DNA from: Paraglaciecola polaris LMG 21857
GTDB lineage: Bacteria; Pseudomonadota; Gammaproteobacteria; Enterobacterales; Alteromonadaceae
Direction of reading: 5' to 3'
DNA: 64,000 bases
Assembly (NCBI RefSeq): GCF_000315055.1
Contig: NZ_BAER01000023.1
Coordinates: forward strand, 62,001 to 126,000
The notes beneath the pieces were generated by a model. It made no database searches and was not told the DNA's origin. It saw nothing but the letters and a program-made list of their open reading frames with translations. This document shows, in pieces, positions 46,884 through 54,149 of this stretch (within the stretch, counting starts at the first letter, position 1; each line of letters begins with the position of its first letter). The position numbers and the translations under genes are program-made.

Positions 46884-47858
46884 TCAAGGAATTATTTCGT
46901 AGCTATACATGCCAGTATCAATAGCCCGTTGGCTGCTTGATGCGGTTTCATTTAATGACATTAACGCCGGTCCTGTGGGTTCCATCAATACATAAGGTTC
47001 GCCGGCTATTTGCAGGCCTTGCTCATCATCCACCAAGGGGATAGCGATGCCTAAAAGCGCGTGATTGGGTAAATACAGCATAACCAGTTCAATTTGTGGG
47101 AATAACGCCCGTATGACACTCGCCATTAATACCGACTTACTGTCACAGTCACCACGGTTGTTACTCAGCAGCGCAAGCGGCGGTGAAAAGCCCGCGCCAT
47201 TTGACGATAAACGATTTTCTAAATCGTCATAGGGAATACTTTGCAACCAGCTAAGCAGCAGGTTTAAAAAGGCCCGCATATCCCCTGACTCTGACGCCTC
47301 TAGATACATGGCCTGAGCAAAGGGTTTGAGCACAGCTTGGTTTTCGCTGATATAACGTAAGTGATCTGGCTTGATACCCTGCTGACCAAGGTAATCGCTA
47401 AAATGACTATAGTAGTTATCACTGAGATATTGTTCAAAGGCATTATCTTTGGCTTCGAGTAGTTGCTGCTGATATTTTTTCGCGGCTTGTTGTGACCGAC
47501 TATTGACCTTGATTTGCAACGACTGCCCGATGCGCTTTATCTCAATACGAGCATCTTTGGCATCTATGTTATTTCGTTCTTTTTGCATGGCAATATACTG
47601 ATAGCGAGTGACTTGCTGAGGGACAAAACGTTTGTGATGACTGGTTTTGATGTCACTTAGGGGCAGGGTAAATGAAAACTGATGACGTTCTTTGCTTTTA
47701 TCTTTCCACGTGTAGCTGAGCTGGAGGTCATTTTCGAGGGGCGTTTTATTAAAGCGAATTTGCTCACTCTGGGCTGTTCGTGCAAACACTAACGTGAGCA
47801 AGAACGGTATGAGTAATAACCTGCAGCCTAATCGGCTGCAGGTACTATTACCCTGCAT
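46884..47858 (-). CDS. Exported transglutaminase-like cysteine protease family protein
   Basis: About 324 residues with an N-terminal signal or anchor segment (CRLLLIPFLLTLVFARTAQS). The C-terminal part has a transglutaminase-like triad: Cys in NNRGDCDSKSVLMASVIRALFP, His in YLPNHALLGIA and an acidic residue in YVLMEPTG. It should act outside the cytoplasm as a peptidase or similar. An ATG at 47903 adds 15 residues and would overlap the previous gene; the ATG at 47858 avoids this but has no clear ribosome binding site. It is the last of a three-gene set with two small proteins. Confidence 0.75.
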   Translation of the reverse strand: MQGNSTCSRLGCRLLLIPFLLTLVFARTAQSEQIRFNKTPLENDLQLSYTWKDKSKERHQFSFTLPLSDIKTSHHKRFVPQQVTRYQYIAMQKERNNIDAKDARIEIKRIGQSLQIKVNSRSQQAAKKYQQQLLEAKDNAFEQYLSDNYYSHFSDYLGQQGIKPDHLRYISENQAVLKPFAQAMYLEASESGDMRAFLNLLLSWLQSIPYDDLENRLSSNGAGFSPPLALLSNNRGDCDSKSVLMASVIRALFPQIELVMLYLPNHALLGIAIPLVDDEQGLQIAGEPYVLMEPTGPALMSLNETASSSQRAIDTGMYSYEIIP

Positions 47859-47871
47859 TAAGGGGGCAAAC

Positions 47872-48228
47872 TTAACTAAGTAGTTTTTTATGCAAAAAAC
47901 CATTGCGCTCTACAGCGTCAACCAAGGGTATAAAGCCAGCCGGTGTAGACAGGTTGATATAGCCTGTTTTACGTTCTAAAAGTATGTCGTTGAATTGTGT
48001 TGGGCGATTAACCGCAGGGGTACACGCAATCTCAGTGGCATCACCATTGGCGAAGTGACTGGGTCCGCCTGATGCGGCAAACGCGATATCTAATTCTGAA
48101 TGCGCTACCCGAGTGGAAAAGCGGTACTGACTTAAGTTCTTGAGTACTAATTGCATGAGGTCACGCTCGTTTTCTATAGCTTGTAATTTGCGTCGTAAAG
48201 AGTCTGACGCATGGAAAATATCAATCAA
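47872..48228 (-). CDS. Small conserved protein of unknown function, TTG start
   Basis: About 118 residues beginning (M)IDIFHASDSLRRKLQAIENERDLMQLVLKNLSQYRF. The TTG at 48228 is preferred because CGGAG lies 7 nt upstream. The longer frame to 48297 overlaps the CPXCG gene by 44 nt and lacks such a site. No membrane segment or recognised domain. Its position between a CPXCG protein and a transglutaminase-like gene suggests an operon. Confidence 0.6.
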   Translation of the reverse strand: MIDIFHASDSLRRKLQAIENERDLMQLVLKNLSQYRFSTRVAHSELDIAFAASGGPSHFANGDATEIACTPAVNRPTQFNDILLERKTGYINLSTPAGFIPLVDAVERNGFLHKKLLS

Positions 48229-48253
48229 AGTAAAACTCCGTATAAAAAATAGA

Positions 48254-48451
48254 CTATTCGCTGTCGGTTCGGGCTTGGATAATGAAGTCGTTATCATTGT
48301 CTTGGGTAATGAGGATTTCTATAGGGCTGCAACAAATCTGGCAATCAGCGATCTGTTGTTGACCGATATCATTGTCCGGATCAATTTCTATATCATTGAT
48401 TTCCATGCAATATGGGCAGCTGAATTTAGCGTTTGAAGTAAGGCTCATCAT
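48254..48451 (-). CDS. CPXCG-motif cysteine-rich small protein
   Basis: Sixty-five residues with two Cys pairs, SCPYCMEIND and DCQICCSPIEI, forming the zinc-ribbon-like signature of the CPXCG family; here the usual CPYCG reads CPYCM. The rest is acidic. Function unknown. It heads the group running to the transglutaminase-like gene. Start is MMSLTSNAKF at 48451, or one codon later. Confidence 0.8.
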   Translation of the reverse strand: MMSLTSNAKFSCPYCMEINDIEIDPDNDIGQQQIADCQICCSPIEILITQDNDNDFIIQARTDSE

Positions 48452-48517
48452 GATTCTCCTATATGAGCCTTATATGGTAAAGGAAGAACCCCTGTTGAGC
48501 CTACCGTTTATCGAGGT

Positions 48518-49180
48518 TTATTTTTGAAAACTTGTAACATACTCCACAAAGGCTTTATTGGCCGTTTTTCGATCCGCTGCTATTTTTTGTACCTCAGGTA
48601 ACTCATTTAACTTAGCCATCAATGCTTTAGCCCCGTTTGATCCTTCGAGCAGGTCTATTTCGAACAGCTTTTTAGCCACAGAACTAGCTAAATCAACACT
48701 GTACAAAAACATAATGTCAGCAGCGCTAAATTCTTCACCTGCTACATAAGGTGAAAAAGATGCCAATCTATTCAACCCTGTCATACCTCTGAAGAGCGCG
48801 CGTTTGACGTCTTTGCGAGTTTCATCACTAACCTTACTGCCAAAAAAGGCTTCTTGATGGCAGCGACGAGCCGGCAGTTCAAGATATAGTTCGATGAATT
48901 TGACTAACTCTTTGACCCTAGCTTGCGCAAAAGGGTCTGCCGGGTATAGCGGTTTGTCAGGGTATTTGGCGTCGAGATATTCCATAATAATGTTTGTTTC
49001 GACAATCATGCCATCTTCGGTTTCAAGGGCCGGTACTTTACCCATAGGGCTTTTGGTCAAAAATTCAGGTTCTTGGTTGGGATAAACAACTTCTACTTGG
49101 TAATCTAAGCCTTTGTAAGCAAGGGCGAGTTTGATCATGTTGAAGTAATTACTGACGTCAAATCCGTACAATTTAAGCAT
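48518..49180 (-). CDS. Glutathione S-transferase family protein
   Basis: A 220-residue GST. The N-terminal thioredoxin-fold domain shows LYGFDVSNYFNMIKLALAYKGLDYQVEVV, KSPMGKVPALETEDG (cis-Pro in KVPAL) and the glutathione gamma-Glu-binding VETNIIMEYLD. The all-helical C-terminal domain includes YVAGEEFSAADIMFLY. The active-site residue is probably Ser10 or a nearby Asn; Cys is absent there. Substrate unknown; monocistronic. Confidence 0.92.
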   Translation of the reverse strand: MLKLYGFDVSNYFNMIKLALAYKGLDYQVEVVYPNQEPEFLTKSPMGKVPALETEDGMIVETNIIMEYLDAKYPDKPLYPADPFAQARVKELVKFIELYLELPARRCHQEAFFGSKVSDETRKDVKRALFRGMTGLNRLASFSPYVAGEEFSAADIMFLYSVDLASSVAKKLFEIDLLEGSNGAKALMAKLNELPEVQKIAADRKTANKAFVEYVTSFQK

Positions 49181-49397
49181 AATGATTCTCGAGTTTTTAT
49201 ATGTCGTTCAATAATCAGTCAAGTTGCTAGGCTTCTCAACATCGCAGTATTGATAGATATCTATAAGTGGTTTTTACCTTGTTATCGAGTCCTGTTGCGC
49301 TGGCGGCTATACGGCCAATTGTGCTAACTTAAACCCTTCATCATGAGAGTGGAACGTCGCGGTCATCAATAAAAAACTCAACCTTAAACAAGTATCA

Positions 49398-50399
49398 GTG
49401 CAGCTTGGTGTATCCACTGCGACTGTGTCCAATGCATTCAATCGTCCGGATCAGTTGTCAGCTAAATTGCGTGAACGTATTTTGCGTGAATCAGCAGAAC
49501 TGGGCTATCACGGGCCGAACTTTGCTGCACGTTCGTTGCGTAAAGGCGAGTCAGGGGTCATAGCTGTGGTGCTTGCTGATTCAATCAGTTATAGCTTGTC
49601 AGATCCGGTTGCCAGTCAGTTTTTACAAGGTGTGGCAGAGGTATTGGTTAACGAGAACAAGCAATTACTCTTGTTATCCAGTGAGTCTAATCAGCAGGCC
49701 CAAAGTAGTTCTGAATCGTTACCCGATGGGTTTGTCTTTTATGGGGCGCCCACAGGGGATATTTTTGAACGGGTGCAACGCAGTGGAAAACCACTAATAG
49801 CCGTGGACTTTGAAACCCACGATAGCGCATCAGTAAATATCAACAACGAGGATGGCGCTTATACAGTAGCAAACCACGGGTTAGTCTCTAAGCCGGACAG
49901 CGTGGCGATTTTAGGTTTGCGTTTGGTGGACTCTAACCGTATTTGTCGATTAACCGCTGCAGATATCGATCTTGAGTCAAAAGAAATATCGCGCAGTCGT
50001 TTAAAAGGCTACGTGCGAGCGTTAACCGATAACCAAGTTGTGTTTTCCCCTAGTCAGATTTGGCATATTCCCCTTAATACCCCTGATATGGCTGAAATAG
50101 CTGCTCGAGAAGCCCTTACGTTAAGCCCATTGCCTAAATTGGTGTTGTGTATGAGTGACGTTATCGCATTGGCGGTTATTCGGGTGGCCGGGGAGTTGAA
50201 CATTGATATTCCAAAGGACTTACAAGTCACCGGGTTTGATGACATACCTGAAGCACAGAGAAGTGTCCCGGGCCTTACCACCGTGTGCCAGCAAAGTTTG
50301 GAAAAAGGCCGAGTCGCCGCAGGATTATTATTTAGTCATGACGCTAAGCAGGAAGTCTTGTTAGATACACGTTTAGTGGTACGTCAAAGCTGTGCGTAA
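49398..50399 (+). CDS. LacI-family regulator, probable sucrose repressor (ScrR-like)
   Basis: LacI-type repressor of about 333-344 residues. The HTH reads QLGVSTATVSNAFNRPDQLSAKLRERI, followed by the hinge FAARSLRKGESGVIAVVL and a periplasmic-binding-protein-like sensor ending VTGFDDIPEAQRSVPGLTTV. The frame extends upstream as KKLNLKQVSVQL, the first helix of the HTH, but without an ATG, GTG or TTG before a stop. The first canonical start (GTG 49398) would drop that helix, so a rare ATC start near 49365 is possible. It is convergent with amylosucrase. It is inferred to control the sucrose genes via the operators at 52580-52626. Confidence 0.85.
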   Translation: MQLGVSTATVSNAFNRPDQLSAKLRERILRESAELGYHGPNFAARSLRKGESGVIAVVLADSISYSLSDPVASQFLQGVAEVLVNENKQLLLLSSESNQQAQSSSESLPDGFVFYGAPTGDIFERVQRSGKPLIAVDFETHDSASVNINNEDGAYTVANHGLVSKPDSVAILGLRLVDSNRICRLTAADIDLESKEISRSRLKGYVRALTDNQVVFSPSQIWHIPLNTPDMAEIAAREALTLSPLPKLVLCMSDVIALAVIRVAGELNIDIPKDLQVTGFDDIPEAQRSVPGLTTVCQQSLEKGRVAAGLLFSHDAKQEVLLDTRLVVRQSCA

Positions 50400-50418
50400 C
50401 TAAACATTGATAACCGTC

Positions 50419-50441
50419 GCCAGCGTGAAATTTTTGCTGGC
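50419..50441. terminator. Weak hairpin between convergent regulator and amylosucrase genes
   Basis: GCCAGC, an 11 nt loop, GCTGGC in the 102 bp between convergent genes. There is no following T run, so its role as a terminator is doubtful. Confidence 0.3.
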
Positions 50442-50501
50442 AGACTGTTATTGTGGGTTCGTTGATGAACTAGCGTATTTTACGCTTGGGCGTTAGTCGT
50501 G

Positions 50502-52433
50502 TTAATCCAGCTGCGTTAACCACATCACTTGATAGGGCTGTAAATTAATAGAGTTTGCTGCTGACGTTTTAACAAAATCAGTCAAAAGATCATGCCAAAC
50601 TTGACCATTATCTAGCCCTAGGTAAGTGCTGCTAATAACTTGCCGGTGTTCACTGAAACTGCATATGGCAATTAACTTTTTGCCCTCATCTGTATAACGC
50701 TCGAAAGCGAAAATAGCTGGATTATCACTGTTCAAAATACGCGTACCGGCTTGCCCAAATAGACTGTGCTGTTTACGAATAGCAATGCGTTGCTGTAAAC
50801 CTGTCGTCACTTGGTGTTGCGGAGTATTGAGGGTGTTACTTTGCGCAATCACCGCGTCTGTTACTGGAATACGGTGTACCCAACGGCCGTCGTGTTTTTT
50901 GCTGTCATCTTGCTCATAGCTATAATCGTTCAAAAGGGCTAATTCATCCCCAGAGTACAATAGCGGTATACCGCCAATACTTAAAATGATGCTATGCACC
51001 ATTAAAATACGAGCAATCGCATGATTAATTAAGGTGTCATTGTCGGTATTGATGCCCTGTTCTAGCCCAGCCAGAGAGGCAAGGGAACCGCATACTCGGC
51101 AGTCCCCGTTACTGGGATTCTCCGCAAAAGCCACGCCTGTCGCAAATGAGCCTTCAAAGCGACCAGTATAAAATTGGTTTAAAAACTGCCTGTGATCCTG
51201 TCCCTTAACTCCCAAGTTCTGCGCGACCGCGTCATCGAACGTCCAGCCAATATCGTCATGACAACGCACATAGTTAACCCAAGCGCAGTCGGGTGATATG
51301 GCAAAGCTTTTGTGCATCGATTCCGTGAGTAAATGCGTATTGCGCGTCGCCAGTGTGTTCCAAATCAAGGCCATTAATAGTGGGTTGTACGATAACTGGC
51401 ATTCGTCTTTGTCGATGTACTTAAGTACTTCATCTGGGTGCACAATGGCTTCTGATTTGAATACCACCGCAGGAGCCGCAATTTGCAAACAACAATTGAA
51501 TGCTTGAATAAGTTTGTGGGCTTTATCTTGGTTCTCACAATTGGTGCCCATTTCTTTCCAGATAAACGCTAATGCATCGAGGCGAAGTGCTTCACATCCA
51601 AGATTTGCTAAATAGAGCATTTCGTCGGTGATGGCGTTAAATACCGCTGGGTTAGTGTAATTTAAATCCCACTGAAAATTATTAAATGTAGTCCATACCC
51701 ACTTGCTTGAGTCATCATCCCAGCTGAAATTTCCGCGTCTTATCTGCGGGAAAATCTCGCGTAAATGTTGCTCGTACTGATCCGGAATATGTTTGTCGTC
51801 AAACATATAATAGTATTCGCTGTAATCTATATCCCCTGCTTTCGCAGCGAGCGCCCAAGGATGTTCATCTGAGGTGTGATTGAATACAAAGTCCAGCACT
51901 AAACTAATGCCCGCTTCAGCAAGGGTATTTGCAAGTGATTCAAGATCTTTGTTGTTGCCTAACGTAGTATTGACTTGGCGATAATTTGATACGGCATAAC
52001 CACCGTCACTGTCACCTTTGGGTGAGTCGTATAGTGGCATGAGGTGTAAATAGGTCACACCCGTTTCGACTAGATAGGGGATCTTGTCTTTAAGCCCTTT
52101 GAGATCACCGGCAAATAAATCCACGTAACATGCCATGCCCAACATATTTTCGTGCTGATACCAGTGAGGATCATTCAAGCGAGCCTGATCTTTATCTTTA
52201 AGCTTGCGTGAACGTTTTGTGTGAGCATCGGCTAGGGTTTGTATAACCGACTGTAAATAAAAGAAAAAGTCATAACGGTGGCCGTAAATTTCAAACAATA
52301 AGACAAACAGCTGAGGAAATTTTTCATGTAAACGGCGAATGAATAACTTTTGGTCACGTTTGGCCATTTTCGACAGATCAAGGCTATGTAAAATACGCTC
52401 TAAGGAGCGTTTGCTTTCAAGTTCTAAGTTCAT
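50502..52433 (-). CDS. Amylosucrase (GH13 subfamily 4)
   Basis: Converts sucrose into an alpha-1,4-glucan, releasing fructose. About 643 residues, like Neisseria polysaccharea amylosucrase (about 636). Conserved stretches include CYVDLFAGDLKGLKDKIPYL, YLHLMPLYDSPKGDSDGGYAV, the nucleophile Asp in LRLDALAFIWKEMGTNCEN, the acid/base Glu in VFKSEAIVHPDEV, the third Asp in VRCHDDIGWTF and the C-terminal LQPYQVMWL. ATG 52433 is chosen; a GTG at 52496 is open but adds residues without a clear family match. A sucrose hydrolase of the same subfamily cannot be excluded. Confidence 0.9.
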   Translation of the reverse strand: MNLELESKRSLERILHSLDLSKMAKRDQKLFIRRLHEKFPQLFVLLFEIYGHRYDFFFYLQSVIQTLADAHTKRSRKLKDKDQARLNDPHWYQHENMLGMACYVDLFAGDLKGLKDKIPYLVETGVTYLHLMPLYDSPKGDSDGGYAVSNYRQVNTTLGNNKDLESLANTLAEAGISLVLDFVFNHTSDEHPWALAAKAGDIDYSEYYYMFDDKHIPDQYEQHLREIFPQIRRGNFSWDDDSSKWVWTTFNNFQWDLNYTNPAVFNAITDEMLYLANLGCEALRLDALAFIWKEMGTNCENQDKAHKLIQAFNCCLQIAAPAVVFKSEAIVHPDEVLKYIDKDECQLSYNPLLMALIWNTLATRNTHLLTESMHKSFAISPDCAWVNYVRCHDDIGWTFDDAVAQNLGVKGQDHRQFLNQFYTGRFEGSFATGVAFAENPSNGDCRVCGSLASLAGLEQGINTDNDTLINHAIARILMVHSIILSIGGIPLLYSGDELALLNDYSYEQDDSKKHDGRWVHRIPVTDAVIAQSNTLNTPQHQVTTGLQQRIAIRKQHSLFGQAGTRILNSDNPAIFAFERYTDEGKKLIAICSFSEHRQVISSTYLGLDNGQVWHDLLTDFVKTSAANSINLQPYQVMWLTQLD

Positions 52434-52579
52434 GGTTATCAAATCATCTAATTCGTTTAAGTTAAAAACTATTGTAGGGACCAATAGTACTTCCACTTCT
52501 ATTTGTAAATAGATTCGGCTTTTATTTTTACAAGGTATTTACAATAAGGTTTTTATTTGTTAATTTCAATTTACATTAT

Positions 52580-52593
52580 CTTAATCGATTAAG
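52580..52593. promoter_or_regulatory. Operator-like palindrome 1 in the sucrose locus
   Basis: CTTAATCGATTAAG is a perfect 14 bp palindrome with a central CG, the form bound by LacI-family repressors. It lies in the 263 bp between the amylosucrase and permease starts. Binding by the adjacent LacI-family regulator is inferred. Confidence 0.6.
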
Positions 52594-52612
52594 TTTCTTT
52601 TGGCTAATCTCT

Positions 52613-52626
52613 TTGAACCGGTTAAA
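52613..52626. promoter_or_regulatory. Operator-like palindrome 2 in the sucrose locus
   Basis: TTGAACCGGTTAAA is a near-palindrome with one mismatched pair and a central CG. Its centre is 33 bp, about three helical turns, from the centre of the first site. That would let two repressor dimers bind one face of the DNA. Confidence 0.6.
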
Positions 52627-52696
52627 CGAACAACTAAATCATGCGGTCGATATAAGAGCCCGTTGAGCATAAGCCACTTTTTACAAGGCATAAGCA

Positions 52697-53968
52697 ATGA
52701 AAAATGTTCCAGACACAAGTAATGCAACACTAATCCGCTGGCTTACCTATTTGATGTTTATGATGTTTGCTATGACCTCGGACTCTGTGGGCGAGATCAT
52801 AAAAGAAGTCAAACGTGAATTTGATGTGAGCAATACTGAAGCCAGCTTGATGCATTCATTATTTATGATAGGCATTGCTTTTTCAGGGCTATTTTTAGGA
52901 TTTTTAGCCGATAGGTTTGGTCGCAAAAAGACCATTATTTTGGGTTTAGCCTTGTTTGCACTGTCATGTTACTTATTCCTAGTGGGTAACAGTTTCGAGT
53001 TTATCTTAGGCTTGATCACTCTCTCGGGTTTAGCGGTTGGCGTGTTTAAAACGGCAGCATTGGCGCTTATTGGCGATATATCTCGTTCAACCAAAGAACA
53101 TACTGGCACCATGAATGGCGCTGAAGCTTTTTTTGGCGTAGGGGCGATCATTGGCCCGCTGATCGTGGCTTGGATGGTGCGAGAGGGGGTTGATTGGAAG
53201 CTATTATACGTTCTTGCTGGTGGCCTATGTACCTTATTGATCCTCATGGCTTGGAAGGCGGATTATCCAGCGCACGCGCCAGTTAACAAAAACCATAAAC
53301 CGGTTAATTTCATGAGTAGTTTGAAATTGCTCAAAAACCCCTATGCCATGGGATTTTCAATCGGGGCATTTTTGTACGTGGCTGCCGAAAGTGCGATTTA
53401 TGTATGGATGCCAAGTTACCTGGTCTGTGACGCGGTTTCTGTGAGCGAGTCATTTGCCTGTTACACCACTGGCCCTGAAAAAATGCTTGCTATGTATGCG
53501 GTATCGGTTTTCTTTTCATTACGTGCCGTGGGCAGGTTTGTCGGTATTTGGATGATGCAGCGCTACAACTGGGCATTAGTATTAATGCTTTTCAGCTTAG
53601 CCATAACCCTGTGTTTCATCGGTGGCTTAATCGGCGGGAAAGACGTTGCGTTATATCTTTTCCCACTGACGGGTGTGTTTATGTCGGTCATTTATCCTAC
53701 CTTTAATTCGAAAGGTATATGCTGCTTCGCTAAAAGTGAGCATGGCACTGTCGCCGGTGTTATTTTATTTTTTACTGCCGCGGGTGCAGCAGCAGGACCC
53801 TTCATCATGGGGATAGTCAGTGACGCCTATGGTGGAGACGCCAAATACGGCTTTATCGTGGCAACGGGTTTTGCCTGCGTCTTATTCATCGGCTTATTAC
53901 TTAATTATATTTTTAATCCAACTGAGGCCCATCTGGCCTCGGTGGAAAAAACAGAATACGGCGGGTAG
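52697..53968 (+). CDS. MFS transporter, probable sucrose permease
   Basis: A 423-residue twelve-helix MFS protein. The A-motif loop is GFLADRFGRKKTIILG, and the chain ends with a charged cytoplasmic tail. It is divergent from amylosucrase across the operator region and upstream of the TonB-dependent receptor, so sucrose (or a related saccharide) is the inferred substrate. AAGG precedes the ATG. The extracytoplasmic loop near residues 235-260 carries three Cys (LVCDAVSVSESFACYTT region), which is unusual and may form a disulfide. Confidence 0.85.
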   Translation: MKNVPDTSNATLIRWLTYLMFMMFAMTSDSVGEIIKEVKREFDVSNTEASLMHSLFMIGIAFSGLFLGFLADRFGRKKTIILGLALFALSCYLFLVGNSFEFILGLITLSGLAVGVFKTAALALIGDISRSTKEHTGTMNGAEAFFGVGAIIGPLIVAWMVREGVDWKLLYVLAGGLCTLLILMAWKADYPAHAPVNKNHKPVNFMSSLKLLKNPYAMGFSIGAFLYVAAESAIYVWMPSYLVCDAVSVSESFACYTTGPEKMLAMYAVSVFFSLRAVGRFVGIWMMQRYNWALVLMLFSLAITLCFIGGLIGGKDVALYLFPLTGVFMSVIYPTFNSKGICCFAKSEHGTVAGVILFFTAAGAAAGPFIMGIVSDAYGGDAKYGFIVATGFACVLFIGLLLNYIFNPTEAHLASVEKTEYGG

Positions 53969-54149
53969 TCGTAATGTGTTTAATAGCGTGAAAATAGGAC
54001 TCTAGGTGTGGCGGCTTTTATCCGTCAAAAACGCATTTAACGTGAATTTTGAGCAACCGAGTTTAGGTCAGCTTAGTACAGTGATACAGCGACTTTTCAA
54101 TCAATGTTGGGAAATAGTGCGTTGTAGAACATAACAATGAGGAACACAC

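Noticed and set aside
47821-47841. Hairpin CTGCAGCC, loop TAATC, GGCTGCAG
   Set aside because: It lies inside the predicted signal-peptide coding region of the transglutaminase-like gene, with no T run or matching site elsewhere.
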